A stretch of 64,000 nt of DNA from an uncultured Prochlorococcus sp. (GCA_902625845.1 CACOCT010000003.1:1-64000); one strand, 5' to 3'. Shown: positions 41,427 through 49,781, counted from the first letter of the stretch. Notes: generated from the letters alone by a model not told the origin. Translations and numbers: made by a program.

Positions 41427-41996
41427 TTAAATTGAAGTTCCTTTTTTTTGATTTGGGAAAAAATAATTTTCTGGAAAAATTTCTTTTAAATTTTCTGGAA
41501 AGAAAAACTCTAATTGCCTTCTCATGTCTCCTTTATATAAATATTCTTTGTTGGGGACTTTAAAAGTATCTCTTACTAATCGAACATTTATATTTTCCTT
41601 TTTACCTTCCTCATTAACTCTTAATAAGGCTAATTTAATTGGCTTATCTTTTGGTCCTTTTATTAAAGAAACGGCTTCTGTTATACCCATTCCTTTTGTT
41701 GATTTCCCATCAATTTTGATAATTACATCATTTGGTTGAATGTCAGCGGAAGCAGCAGGAGAATCATTTATTACAGATTGAATAGTTAATTCAGCAGTAT
41801 CACTATTAAGAAAAAGCCTTATTCCAATCCCTGAAATTTTTTTATCTTTTTTAGTAGATAGCTTTTTATTAGTTCTCACGCATCCCTCATAATCTCTTGC
41901 TTCTAAACATTTCATATGCAATTCATCAGATATTCCTGCATTAACAGCAGTAGGTAAAGCGATAGCAGCTAGTAGTGGGAGTAGTAAGCGTTTCAA
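41427..41996 (-). CDS. Exported PDZ-domain protein, 189 aa
   Basis: Signal peptide (RLLLPLLAAIALPTAVNA), a short Cys pair region (MKCLEARDYEGCVRTNKK), then a PDZ domain (residues ~55-135) with GIGIRLF carboxylate-binding loop and ASADIQPNDVIIKIDGKSTKGM. No protease domain. It probably binds a C-terminal peptide in the periplasm. 2 bp separate it from the upstream DUF3764-like gene. A dead copy is at 30010. Confidence 0.85.
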   Translation of the reverse strand: MKRLLLPLLAAIALPTAVNAGISDELHMKCLEARDYEGCVRTNKKLSTKKDKKISGIGIRLFLNSDTAELTIQSVINDSPAASADIQPNDVIIKIDGKSTKGMGITEAVSLIKGPKDKPIKLALLRVNEEGKKENINVRLVRDTFKVPNKEYLYKGDMRRQLEFFFPENLKEIFPENYFFPNQKKGTSI

Positions 41997-41998
41997 AA

Positions 41999-42283
41999 TT
42001 ATTCAGAAATCCAGCGGTTAATTACTGTCCCTTCATAAATATGACCGGATGCCTCAACTATTGGCTTAGTTTCAGGATTAACAAAGATGTCGTAACAAGT
42101 ATTTACTGGTCCTTGAAACATAACTGTCGCTCTTTTGGGATCCTCTAATGATTTGCCAATATAAAAAGTTTTTACTCCCATCTCTTTAAACATGGCCTGT
42201 TGTTCGGGAGCATTCATATGCGCCTCATATTCCTCAAAAGTATTACTTAATTTGAAATCTAAAACAGTTGTTTCAATGGACAT
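41999..42283 (-). CDS. DUF3764-like protein, 94 aa
   Basis: Near-identical to the 28948 copy except around QGPVNTCYDIFVN. First gene of a unit with the PDZ protein and preceded by leader J. Unknown function. Confidence 0.8.
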   Translation of the reverse strand: MSIETTVLDFKLSNTFEEYEAHMNAPEQQAMFKEMGVKTFYIGKSLEDPKRATVMFQGPVNTCYDIFVNPETKPIVEASGHIYEGTVINRWISE

Positions 42284-42325
42284 AAAAAAGAAGCTAATTG
42301 CCCCTTATTTTAGATGAACTGTCAA
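42284..42325 (-). promoter_or_regulatory. Box-hairpin leader J (before 41999 gene)
   Basis: TTGACAGTTC-ATCTAAAATAAG, then AAGGGGC-AATTA-GCTTCTT (7 bp, two G-T pairs) and a T-run meeting the ATG. Confidence 0.8.
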
Positions 42326-42520
42326 TATTATTCTTTAGGCCATTGCCAAGGAACTAAGCCACCTAATGCCGCCCTATTTCTTGGAGTATCTTTCTAGTAA
42401 GCGGCATTGCAATTACAACAACCCCAAGTTCTATTAATAGGAAAATCTGGAATACAGCCAATTAAAAAATATATCGTCACGCATAAAGTCCTCTTCAGTT
42501 GGATAACCTAAAACAGCTTT
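42326..42520 (-). pseudogene. Decayed copy of the zinc-ribbon gene at 43457
   Basis: Pieces YPTEEDFM, CIPDFPINRTWGCCNCNAAY-stop-KDTPRNRAALGGLVPWQWPKE match MPTQEAW, CQPDFPKHRTWGCRQCNAAFFKDTPRNRDALGGIVPWQW. A stop and a frameshift. Its 5' end runs into a 23-bp stretch copied from the integrase. Confidence 0.8.
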
Positions 42521-42521
42521 T

Positions 42522-43247
42522 CTAATTTCTTTCCAAATTGATTAAATTATCTTCTTTTGTTTCTGGAAGATTATCTACTATATTTGAAAAACTTAAAAAA
42601 AACATTAAAAATGCTATTGGCAGGCCTAAGAAATAAAAAAAGTTAGAAAGCATTCTTATCTCTTTAATATCTTCTAGATCCTTAATAGCAAGTTGTTCAA
42701 AAACTTCTTTATATTCGTCCTGAGTTGAAGGATCTCTTAGTTTCTTCAAGATATTCTTGTTATGCTCCTCAGCTTGCTTTATTTTTTTTTCGACTTCATT
42801 AATAACCTTTTTATTATTTAGTTCAATTGACTGCTTAATTTGATCCTTGTATTGAGTAAAATCTGGTTGACTTAACGCCCATCTTTTCCAAGTGTTCCAT
42901 TCTTGTGCCTGATTATTTATTTGATTAGAACGATTTGAAAAAAATATACCACTAGCAATATTCAGTCCTCCTCCCTGAATGGCATTTACAGTATTTTGAT
43001 TATTATTTGCTCTATATATTCCTGTTAATAAACTAAGTGCTGATAAGACATCCCATCCATTAAATTGACCAACGGATCTTGGTTCTATATAAACTTCATG
43101 CTGTTTTAAAAATTCTATGATTATTTGATCAAGTGATGGCATCTCTATAAGCCTGGGATCATCTTCTTTAGAGGGGACTTTAGCTAATGCCAATTCTGGT
43201 ATCCTTTCTCCAATAAATTTAAGCTGCTCTTTCGTATAATTCATCAA
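42522..43247 (-). CDS. Tail-anchored helical protein, 241 aa; paralogue of 26736
   Basis: N-terminal helix (YTKEQLKFIGERIPELALAK), a Gly/Asn-rich insert (NTVNAIQGGGLNIASGIFF), a long coiled coil (KKVINEVEKKIKQAEEHNKNILKK) and a C-terminal span (FYFLGLPIAFLMFFLSF). The last residues (NLINLERN) are encoded partly by a 23-bp block also found in the integrase. Function unknown. Confidence 0.65.
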   Translation of the reverse strand: MMNYTKEQLKFIGERIPELALAKVPSKEDDPRLIEMPSLDQIIIEFLKQHEVYIEPRSVGQFNGWDVLSALSLLTGIYRANNNQNTVNAIQGGGLNIASGIFFSNRSNQINNQAQEWNTWKRWALSQPDFTQYKDQIKQSIELNNKKVINEVEKKIKQAEEHNKNILKKLRDPSTQDEYKEVFEQLAIKDLEDIKEIRMLSNFFYFLGLPIAFLMFFLSFSNIVDNLPETKEDNLINLERN

Positions 43248-43274
43248 AATATTTTTTTTAATTCTAGTTTATTT

Positions 43275-43343
43275 GTCAATACGAATTTTGCTAATGCAGA
43301 AGATCCTGATGGATATAAAATAGAGTTAATAGAAAGAAACTAA
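43275..43343 (+). pseudogene. Glyoxalase I 3'-end fragment
   Basis: VNTNFANAEDPDGYKIELIERN-stop carries the C-terminal DPDGYKIELI block of lactoylglutathione lyase, including its metal-ligand Glu. Nothing of the upstream gene is present, so only the last ~22 codons were captured. Confidence 0.7.
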
Positions 43344-43456
43344 TGACATAATTAGAAGAAAATACTATTTTCGACCAAAACCTGCACTAATTTGTTTTCT
43401 TAGTAACAATTCCTATGAATCCAGTTTGCTGCTTGCCAACACTTACCCACATTAAG

Positions 43457-43798
43457 TTAGAAAGGTATCTCTTCGCATTGTTGTGTGTAATATTTAGGAG
43501 GTTTTTTATCATCATCTTTTCGCCATTGCCAAGGTACTATTCCACCTAATGCATCCCTATTTCTTGGAGTATCTTTAAAAAATGCAGCATTGCATTGCCT
43601 ACAACCCCAAGTTCTGTGTTTTGGAAAATCTGGTTGGCATCCCGCAATATGATATTTCCCACTTTCCCAAGCTTCTTGAGTTGGCATACCAAACATTGAA
43701 GGTTTAACTTCTTTTTTGCCACAATTTACGCATTTAATTGGCTTTCGATCAGTTACAAACCAATGAGGTTGAGATTCAGTGCATTTAAAAATATTCAT
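43457..43798 (-). CDS. Zinc-ribbon protein partnered with the integrase, 113 aa
   Basis: Two Cys pairs (CVNCGKKE and WGCRQCN) around HIAGCQPDFPKHR suggest one or two zinc sites. The C-terminal half is basic (WRKDDDKKPPK). Its ATG overlaps the integrase TGA (ATGA), so it is co-translated. Position and size suit a recombination directionality or accessory DNA-binding factor, but this is inference. A dead copy lies at 42326. Confidence 0.65.
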   Translation of the reverse strand: MNIFKCTESQPHWFVTDRKPIKCVNCGKKEVKPSMFGMPTQEAWESGKYHIAGCQPDFPKHRTWGCRQCNAAFFKDTPRNRDALGGIVPWQWRKDDDKKPPKYYTQQCEEIPF

Positions 43799-45153
43799 GC
43801 TTCAATCCTATTTTTAGAGTGGCTTTCAAATGCTCTTTGAACACTTAATTCAGTTGTATAAGCTCCGTAAGCTTTCATGTGAACGTCAACTGTGTGACCC
43901 ATTGCCTCTGCGGCATCTTTTATAGATATTGGAATTGTCGAACCTTTATGGCATTGATGAGCAAATCTATGCCTAAGACTGTATGCAGTTATATCAGAAT
44001 TATTTTTTCTAATTTCTTTCCAAATTGGATTTTTTTCTAATTTATCTACAAAGGCTCTACCAACATCTCCATATCTATTTTTCTTCTCAACTAAATTTAT
44101 TTGAGTTCTAATTGTTGCTGGTAATTTAACTAATCCAGAATCATATAAATTAATTAATTTTTCACCAAGTTTTGGCTTTTGAATTAAGTCCATTGCAAAA
44201 GCTCTTCTTGACTCTCTTTCAATATCAGATGTATTAATATTGTTTTTTACATGACCAACATATAACTTTCCATCTACAACTTTTAGAGCAGCAAGTTCAG
44301 CAAGTCTTAAACCAAAAATAGATATTAAACCAGTTGCTAAAAACATTTCATTATCTCTTGATTCAAGATCATCTAATAATCTGAATAAATCTATTTCTTC
44401 TACATAAGGAGTTAAAGATTGTTTTTTAGTTTTCTTAGCTTTACCTTTTAATTCTTTTCTAATTTCATCTTCGGGAGGTTGCCATCTTTTATCATTCATT
44501 GAATGTCTTTTGATTCCATAATTTAAAATTTCACACCATGTATCGATATATCTTTTTTTCTGATCTGGGGTAATATCAGCTAATTTTTCAACACATAATT
44601 TTATTAATTCTGTTCCTGTATTAGGTGCTGGTCTTTTATTCATTACTTCTAAAAATATTTGTATTCTGGTGAAATATTTTTTTTCAGTATTACTTGAAAT
44701 ACCTTTTTTAGTTGCCATATATTGGTCAACTTTTGAAGCCTTTAATTTTTCCTCATATTCTTTAAAAACTACATCATATTTTTTTTGAGGGTAAAAATGT
44801 TTTGGAGGAACTATTAAAAAATCTTTCCATGCTTTATTAGGAGTTTTAATATCATCATCTACAAATTGAGCTTTCCATCTTCTAGCAGCTTCACCTAATG
44901 GGAGATTTTCGTTAATAACTAATGGTTTTAAGAAATTTATAGCATTTTCAATATTTAATTTATTTTGGCTTTTCCATTGAATTGGAAGTGTAACAGAAGT
45001 CCTCTTATTGGCTTTGCCTAGCCCTTCTTGATAAACGTATAGGATTTTAGTTTTGCCACTATTTTCACCATTTACACGCCATCCTGCACCAAAATTAGTG
45101 CGAATACTATCTCTAATATCTTTTTCCCATGAAACCCTGTTGCTGCTTGCCAT
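43795..45153 (-). CDS. int: Tyrosine recombinase/integrase, 452 aa
   Basis: Catalyses site-specific insertion at tRNA-Thr. N-terminal arm domain, core-binding domain around DQYMATKKGISSNTEKKYFTR, then the catalytic domain: Arg I in FGLRLAELAAL, the second box YSLRHRFAHQCH (Y-x-x-R-H where most have H-x-x-R-H), MGHT (His) and nucleophile Tyr in MKAYGAYT. It sits 141 bp from the intact tRNA. Intact and of normal size for large cyanobacterial integrases. Confidence 0.92.
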   Translation of the reverse strand: MASSNRVSWEKDIRDSIRTNFGAGWRVNGENSGKTKILYVYQEGLGKANKRTSVTLPIQWKSQNKLNIENAINFLKPLVINENLPLGEAARRWKAQFVDDDIKTPNKAWKDFLIVPPKHFYPQKKYDVVFKEYEEKLKASKVDQYMATKKGISSNTEKKYFTRIQIFLEVMNKRPAPNTGTELIKLCVEKLADITPDQKKRYIDTWCEILNYGIKRHSMNDKRWQPPEDEIRKELKGKAKKTKKQSLTPYVEEIDLFRLLDDLESRDNEMFLATGLISIFGLRLAELAALKVVDGKLYVGHVKNNINTSDIERESRRAFAMDLIQKPKLGEKLINLYDSGLVKLPATIRTQINLVEKKNRYGDVGRAFVDKLEKNPIWKEIRKNNSDITAYSLRHRFAHQCHKGSTIPISIKDAAEAMGHTVDVHMKAYGAYTTELSVQRAFESHSKNRIEA

Positions 45154-45186
45154 TTCTATTAGTGCTATTAGTGCGAATATTAGTGC
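45094..45186 (+). repeat. ATTAGTGC direct repeats at the right end
   Basis: Copies at 45094 (inside the integrase 5' end), 45158, 45167 and 45179, same orientation as the triad at 36353. Spacing of 9-12 bp in the last three. Probable integrase arm sites. A lone inverted copy lies near 43385. Confidence 0.7.
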
Positions 45187-45294
45187 GGAATCGTTAATAT
45201 GTCCATATATTCACTTATAAGTACTTGAATTGAGGTGTATGATTTTTACTCTCTAAATTCTTTAAAACCCCTGTGGTAGTTGGGCTTTGGGCTA

Positions 45295-45366
45295 TGCCCT
45301 CGCCGGGACTTGAACCCGGGGCCTCACCCTTACCAAGGGTGTGCTCTACCACTGAGCTACAAGGGC
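45295..45366 (-). tRNA. tRNA-Thr (anticodon GGT)
   Basis: 72-nt cloverleaf on the minus strand. Acceptor GCCCTTG/CGAGGGC, D-arm GCTC..GAGC, anticodon stem CACCC/GGGTG with loop TTGGTAA, T-arm CCGGG-TTCAAGT-CCCGG, discriminator A, CCA not encoded. It is the integration target of the element to its left. Confidence 0.97.
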
Positions 45367-45376
45367 ATTTATAAAG

Positions 45377-45458
45377 TGGGCCGGGTTGGATTTGAACCAA
45401 CGTAGGCAGAGCCAGCGGATTTACAGTCCGCCCCCTTTAACCACTCGGGCACCGACCC
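45377..45458 (-). tRNA. tRNA-Tyr (anticodon GTA)
   Basis: 82-nt class II tRNA: acceptor GGGTCGG/CCGGCCC (one G-T), anticodon stem GCGGA/TCCGC with loop CTGTAAA, long variable arm, T-loop TTCAAAT. It lies 10 bp upstream of tRNA-Thr and is probably co-transcribed. Confidence 0.96.
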
Positions 45459-45558
45459 CCACATTAAAAATTTATCAGTTAATGGTCACTTTGTGTAGAA
45501 ATGTTTTGGTTTTTTTTTCTTGATCAAGATACGATTTATTTAGAAAATAATTTATTTT

Positions 45559-45993
45559 ATGGATATTTTATTGATAAATGGTCCAAATCTGAATTTACTA
45601 GGTAGTAGAGAACCTGAAATTTATGGAAATAAAACATTAGATCAAATAGAAAAAGAATTAATTCAGATAGCGAAACAGAATAAGTTTAAATTAGATTGCT
45701 ATCAAAGTAATCATGAAGGTCAAATTGTAGACAAAATTCAAAATTCCATGGGAAATGTTAACGGTATTATAATAAATGCAGGTGCTTTAACTCATACTTC
45801 AGTAGCACTTAGAGATGCATTAGTAGGTTCAAATATTCCTTTCATAGAACTTCATATTTCAAATATTTTTAATAGAGAAGGCTTTCGAAAAGAATCATTT
45901 CTTACAGATAAAGCAATTGGAATAATTAGTGGTTTTGGAGTAGATAGTTATTTTCTATCTTTAGAAGCAATAATAAATTATTTAAAAAAATAG
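45559..45993 (+). CDS. aroQ: Type II 3-dehydroquinate dehydratase
   Basis: Third step of the shikimate pathway. [18 protein letters not shown] holds the catalytic Arg and Tyr, [11 protein letters not shown] the substrate loop and ELHISN the catalytic His. 144 aa, the normal dodecamer subunit. First gene of the core block; miaE follows after 10 bp. Confidence 0.97.
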   Translation: MDILLINGPNLNLLGSREPEIYGNKTLDQIEKELIQIAKQNKFKLDCYQSNHEGQIVDKIQNSMGNVNGIIINAGALTHTSVALRDALVGSNIPFIELHISNIFNREGFRKESFLTDKAIGIISGFGVDSYFLSLEAIINYLKK

Positions 45994-46003
45994 TTGTATT
46001 CAA

Positions 46004-46609
46004 ATGAGCAAAATTAAGAGGCCTATATTTCACATAAAACATTTGACAAAATTGTCCTCAGAAAAATGGATAAAATTAGCTTTGTCCAATCCAATAGAAA
46101 TATTAATTGATCATGCCCACTGCGAAAGGAAAGCGGCTGGAGTTGCTATTCAGTTAATGTTTAGATATCCTGCAGAACCAAATTTAGCTGAAGTTTTAAG
46201 CCCCATTGCAAGAGAAGAATTGGAGCATTTTGAAAAAATATTATATTTTCTTAAAACTAAAGGAATAGAATTGAAAGCTTTACAACCACCCCCATATGGA
46301 TCTGAACTTGCGAAAAATATTAGAAAAAATGAACCATTAAGAATGCTTGATAGTTTTTTAGTGGCTGGCATTATTGAGGCCAGAAGTCATGAACGTTTAA
46401 GTATCCTTGCTTTAAATGCAAAAGATAATTCTGCAAGAGATCTTTATAATTCCCTTTTAGAAAGTGAGGCAAGGCATTTTGGAATTTATTGGAAATTAGC
46501 AAAAAGTAAATTTGATATAGATAAAACAACAAAACGACTTGCCGAATTAGTTAAGAAAGAGGAAGAAATTCTCTCCAATACTTATATGAAGCCTCGCGTT
46601 CATAGTTAA
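46004..46609 (+). CDS. miaE: tRNA-(ms2io6A)37 hydroxylase
   Basis: Ferritin-like diiron monooxygenase that hydroxylates ms2i6A37. Iron ligands are visible in DHAHCERKAAG, REELEHFEKIL and LLESEARHFGIYW. 201 aa. 10 bp after aroQ and 6 bp before cobI. Confidence 0.93.
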   Translation: MSKIKRPIFHIKHLTKLSSEKWIKLALSNPIEILIDHAHCERKAAGVAIQLMFRYPAEPNLAEVLSPIAREELEHFEKILYFLKTKGIELKALQPPPYGSELAKNIRKNEPLRMLDSFLVAGIIEARSHERLSILALNAKDNSARDLYNSLLESEARHFGIYWKLAKSKFDIDKTTKRLAELVKKEEEILSNTYMKPRVHS

Positions 46610-46615
46610 TTTAAG

Positions 46616-47374
46616 ATGAAAAAAATACTTATATTCATTAAGAAAATATTTTTTCCTATAAAGGAAAAAGGTTCTCTAACAATTATTGCCGTAGGTCCTG
46701 GGGATCCTTCACTCTTAACTATTCAAGCTATTAATGCTCTCAAAAAATCTAAAATAATATTTTATCCAATCTCAGGAGAAGATAAGAATAGTTTTTCCGC
46801 TAAAATAGTAAATAAATATATAAAAAAAAAGAAACAAATACCCTTAATATTTCCTATGGGTAAAAAAGAATATGATTCTGAGTTTATTTGGAAGAGTGGC
46901 GCAAAAATAATTGTTGATTATATAAATAGAAATCTTCAAGTTGCATTACTCTGTCTTGGTGATACTTCTATTTGTGCAAGTTCTTTTTACTTAAAAAAAG
47001 AAATAAAAAAAAATTATCCTCAAATTAAAATAATAAATATCCCAGGCATCTCATCTTTATCTTTAGCCGCTGCACTTGGAGATTTTCAACTTATTAAAAA
47101 AGGAGAAAATTTGAATATTCTTGAGTGTCCTGACGATAAAGTTCAATTCCTTAATTTAATTAATAAACAAAGTAAAACAGTTTTAGCAATTTTGAAAGTT
47201 GGTAAAAGATGGGAATGGGTTAAATATGCTTTAGAGGAAAAAAAGATGTTGCGTAAAGCTATTTTAGCTGTAAATCTAGGTATGGAAAATCAATATATTG
47301 GAGATGCCTCAAAATACTTCTCAAATGAATTGCCTTATTTTTCATTAATTTTGCTGAGGTTAGGTCTTGAATAA
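46616..47374 (+). CDS. cobI: Precorrin-2 C20-methyltransferase
   Basis: SAM-dependent tetrapyrrole methylase of cobalamin synthesis. AVGPGDPSLLTIQAINALKKSK is the N-terminal family motif, ALLCLGDTSI the SAM-binding region and IPGISSLSLAAA the third box. A basic N-terminal extension (~20 aa) precedes it. Prochlorococcus makes pseudocobalamin, so the gene fits. Confidence 0.88.
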   Translation: MKKILIFIKKIFFPIKEKGSLTIIAVGPGDPSLLTIQAINALKKSKIIFYPISGEDKNSFSAKIVNKYIKKKKQIPLIFPMGKKEYDSEFIWKSGAKIIVDYINRNLQVALLCLGDTSICASSFYLKKEIKKNYPQIKIINIPGISSLSLAAALGDFQLIKKGENLNILECPDDKVQFLNLINKQSKTVLAILKVGKRWEWVKYALEEKKMLRKAILAVNLGMENQYIGDASKYFSNELPYFSLILLRLGLE

Positions 47375-47476
47375 TAAATTTCATCTTTCTGAAGTTAAAT
47401 TGATTCCTTCGAAACTTGAAGTTAAAAAATATATAAAAATGTATAGTTATAAAAGAAACTGAATTTTTGGAGTATT

Positions 47477-48850
47477 TTGGAACTTCCCTCAATAGCTGTT
47501 ATAGGAAGACCTAATGTGGGAAAATCTACCTTAGTAAATCGATTTTGCCAAACTAACAATGCAATTGTTTATGACAAACCTGGTGTAACGAGAGATAGAA
47601 CTTATCAAAATGCTGAGTGGTGTGGGAAGGAATTTATTGTCGTTGATACTGGTGGATTGGTTTTTGAGGATGATTCGGAGTTCCTCCCAGACATACGCAC
47701 GCAAACTTTTTTAGCCTTAGAAGAGGCTTCCATGGCAATATTTATTGTAGATGGTATGCAAGGTGTTACGGATGGCGATCTTTCTATCGCTAAATGGTTA
47801 AGGAGTGCAAAATGTAAAGTAATAATTGCTGTTAACAAATGCGAATCAACGATACTTGGAGCATCTCTTGCCTCTGATTTTTGGAAACTTGGTCTAGGTG
47901 AACCATATCCAGTTTCAGCAATTCATGGAACAGGTACAGGAGATCTATTAGATTTAGTAATTTCAGAACTTCCTGAAAAAGATAAAAAATTTCAAGGAGA
48001 GCAATTTTGTATGTCAATTATTGGTCGACCAAACGTAGGTAAATCAAGTTTACTTAATTCAATATGTGGCAATAATAGGGCAATTGTAAGTGATATTAGC
48101 GGAACAACTACTGATTCAATAGATTCCTTTATAAAAAAAGGAGATGAATTTTGGAAAATAATAGATACTGCTGGAATAAGAAGAAAAAAAAATGTAAAGT
48201 ATGGAACAGAATTCTTTGGAATTAATAGATCCTTTAAATCAATTGATAGAAGTGATATATGTCTTTTAGTTTTAGATGCAGAAGATGGTGTAACGGAGCA
48301 AGATCAGAAATTAGCTGGCCGTATTGAGGAACAAGGAAGATCTTGTTTAATTGTAATTAATAAATGGGATTTAATTGAAAAAGATAGCTCAACAATATAT
48401 TCAATCGAAAAGAAATTTAGATCAAAGTTATACTTTTTAAATTGGTCTAAGATGATTTTCATATCAGCATTAACTGGTAAGAGAGTAAATGACATATTTG
48501 AAAATGCTAAATCTGCAATTGATCAGCACCGTAGAAGAGTAACTACCTCCGTTGTCAATGAAGTTATAAAAGAAGCAATAAGTTGGAGAAGTCCTCCTAC
48601 GAAGAGAAGTGGTAAGCAAGGAAGAATATATTATGGAACTCAGGTAAAAAATCAACCTCCGACTTTTTCACTATTTGTAAATGATCCTAAATTATTTGGA
48701 AGTACATATAGAAGATATATAGAAAAACAATTTAGAATGAACTTAGGATTTGAAGGCACTCCCTTAATTTTTTTATGGAGAGGTAAACAAAAGAGATCAT
48801 TGGAGAGAGATATCTCTAAAAATAATATTCAATTAATACAAGATGATTAA
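47477..48850 (+). CDS. der: Ribosome-assembly GTPase Der (EngA)
   Basis: Two tandem G domains, each with GRPNVGKS, plus DTGG and [13 protein letters not shown] and NKWD, and a KH-like C terminus ([17 protein letters not shown]). It acts in 50S maturation. TTG start at 47477 ([12 protein letters not shown]). Its TAA overlaps the ecfT ATG (TAATG). Confidence 0.96.
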   Translation: MELPSIAVIGRPNVGKSTLVNRFCQTNNAIVYDKPGVTRDRTYQNAEWCGKEFIVVDTGGLVFEDDSEFLPDIRTQTFLALEEASMAIFIVDGMQGVTDGDLSIAKWLRSAKCKVIIAVNKCESTILGASLASDFWKLGLGEPYPVSAIHGTGTGDLLDLVISELPEKDKKFQGEQFCMSIIGRPNVGKSSLLNSICGNNRAIVSDISGTTTDSIDSFIKKGDEFWKIIDTAGIRRKKNVKYGTEFFGINRSFKSIDRSDICLLVLDAEDGVTEQDQKLAGRIEEQGRSCLIVINKWDLIEKDSSTIYSIEKKFRSKLYFLNWSKMIFISALTGKRVNDIFENAKSAIDQHRRRVTTSVVNEVIKEAISWRSPPTKRSGKQGRIYYGTQVKNQPPTFSLFVNDPKLFGSTYRRYIEKQFRMNLGFEGTPLIFLWRGKQKRSLERDISKNNIQLIQDD

Positions 48851-49764
48851 TGAATATACTCACTAAATTTCCACTTGGCCAATACGTAGATGGGAACAAA
48901 AGCTGGTTAAGAATTATCGATAGTAGATTAAAATTTATTATATTATTAATATTTTTAATTACTCCAATATGGGCTGGTCCAATATGGAGAATTAGTTTGG
49001 TTTTATTTTTAATATTTATCACTTTTATTAGCTTACTTCCAATAAGGGTTTGGTGGAGATCTATCTCATTTTTGATCTTTTTATCTATTCTTATCGGATT
49101 AATATCTATATTTGCAACTTCTAATTTATCTTCTTTGGAAATACCTTTAAGAGATCCAAATGAGTTAAGTTTTTTATTATCAAAAAATATAAGTTGGAAT
49201 ATTATTCAAATCCCTAACTTTAAAGTAGGTTTTATAAATTTTGGCCCATATAATATTTCTCGAAAAGCATTTGAGTTAGGAATAAAAACATCAACATTAA
49301 TTTTTACTGTTGTTCATAGTGTTAATTTAGTTTTACTTACAACTTTAAAAGAAGAAATTGTTTGGGCAATTAGTTGGTTTATATATCCGTTAAGAAAATT
49401 TAATATTCCAGTTGATAGATTATTATTTCAGTTGTTACTCTCATTGAGATTTATTCCTTTAGTACAGGAAGAATTTCAAAATATACTTAAATCAGTTTCC
49501 GTAAGGTCTGTACATTATCGAAATCTGGGTTTTAAAAAAACATTTAATATTTTGCTCAGTTTGATAGAAAGAATTTTTTTGAATATTTTATTACGAATTG
49601 AACAAGGTTCTGAGTCCCTTTTATCTAAAAACTTTTTACAAATTGATATTCAAAGGTTTAAACCCGAACAGGAACAAAAAATATCATCTTTTATAATTAA
49701 TTTGATTTCTATATTTTTTATATGCCTGGCAATTTTTCTTAGAAAACAGTATGGTGCATTATGA
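48850..49764 (+). CDS. ecfT: ECF transporter T component (CbiQ/EcfT family)
   Basis: About six hydrophobic spans and the coupling-helix region LLSLRFIPLVQEEFQNIL..VRSVHYRNLGF, where canonical EcfT has A-R-G motifs. Energy-coupling transmembrane unit for vitamin or metal uptake, working with ATPases and an S component encoded elsewhere. Translationally coupled to der. Confidence 0.8.
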   Translation: MNILTKFPLGQYVDGNKSWLRIIDSRLKFIILLIFLITPIWAGPIWRISLVLFLIFITFISLLPIRVWWRSISFLIFLSILIGLISIFATSNLSSLEIPLRDPNELSFLLSKNISWNIIQIPNFKVGFINFGPYNISRKAFELGIKTSTLIFTVVHSVNLVLLTTLKEEIVWAISWFIYPLRKFNIPVDRLLFQLLLSLRFIPLVQEEFQNILKSVSVRSVHYRNLGFKKTFNILLSLIERIFLNILLRIEQGSESLLSKNFLQIDIQRFKPEQEQKISSFIINLISIFFICLAIFLRKQYGAL

Positions 49765-49781
49765 ATAATAATTGATTTAAA

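Larger units (their letters stand above)
36240..45366. mobile_element. Integrative element at tRNA-Thr (tycheposon/satellite-like)
   Basis: Bounded on the right by intact tRNA-Thr(GGT) (45295-45366) and on the left by a 44-bp 3' portion of the same tRNA in the same orientation (36240-36283). A tyrosine recombinase gene lies 141 bp from the intact tRNA. Clusters of ATTAGTGC repeats flank both inner ends. Cargo: TerS-like protein, truncated tRNA-Pro, a dead second integrase, PDZ, DUF3764-like and many tiny membrane proteins. No capsid, portal or replication genes are recognised, so it would need a helper. The left tRNA copy differs at several bases, so the insertion or the allele is not recent. 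Confidence 0.8.

Noticed and set aside
45215-45400. 61-aa minus-strand ORF
   Set aside because: It is the translation of tRNA-Thr and part of tRNA-Tyr.
48304-49022. Minus-strand ORFs inside der and ecfT
   Set aside because: Shadows of well-supported genes on the plus strand.
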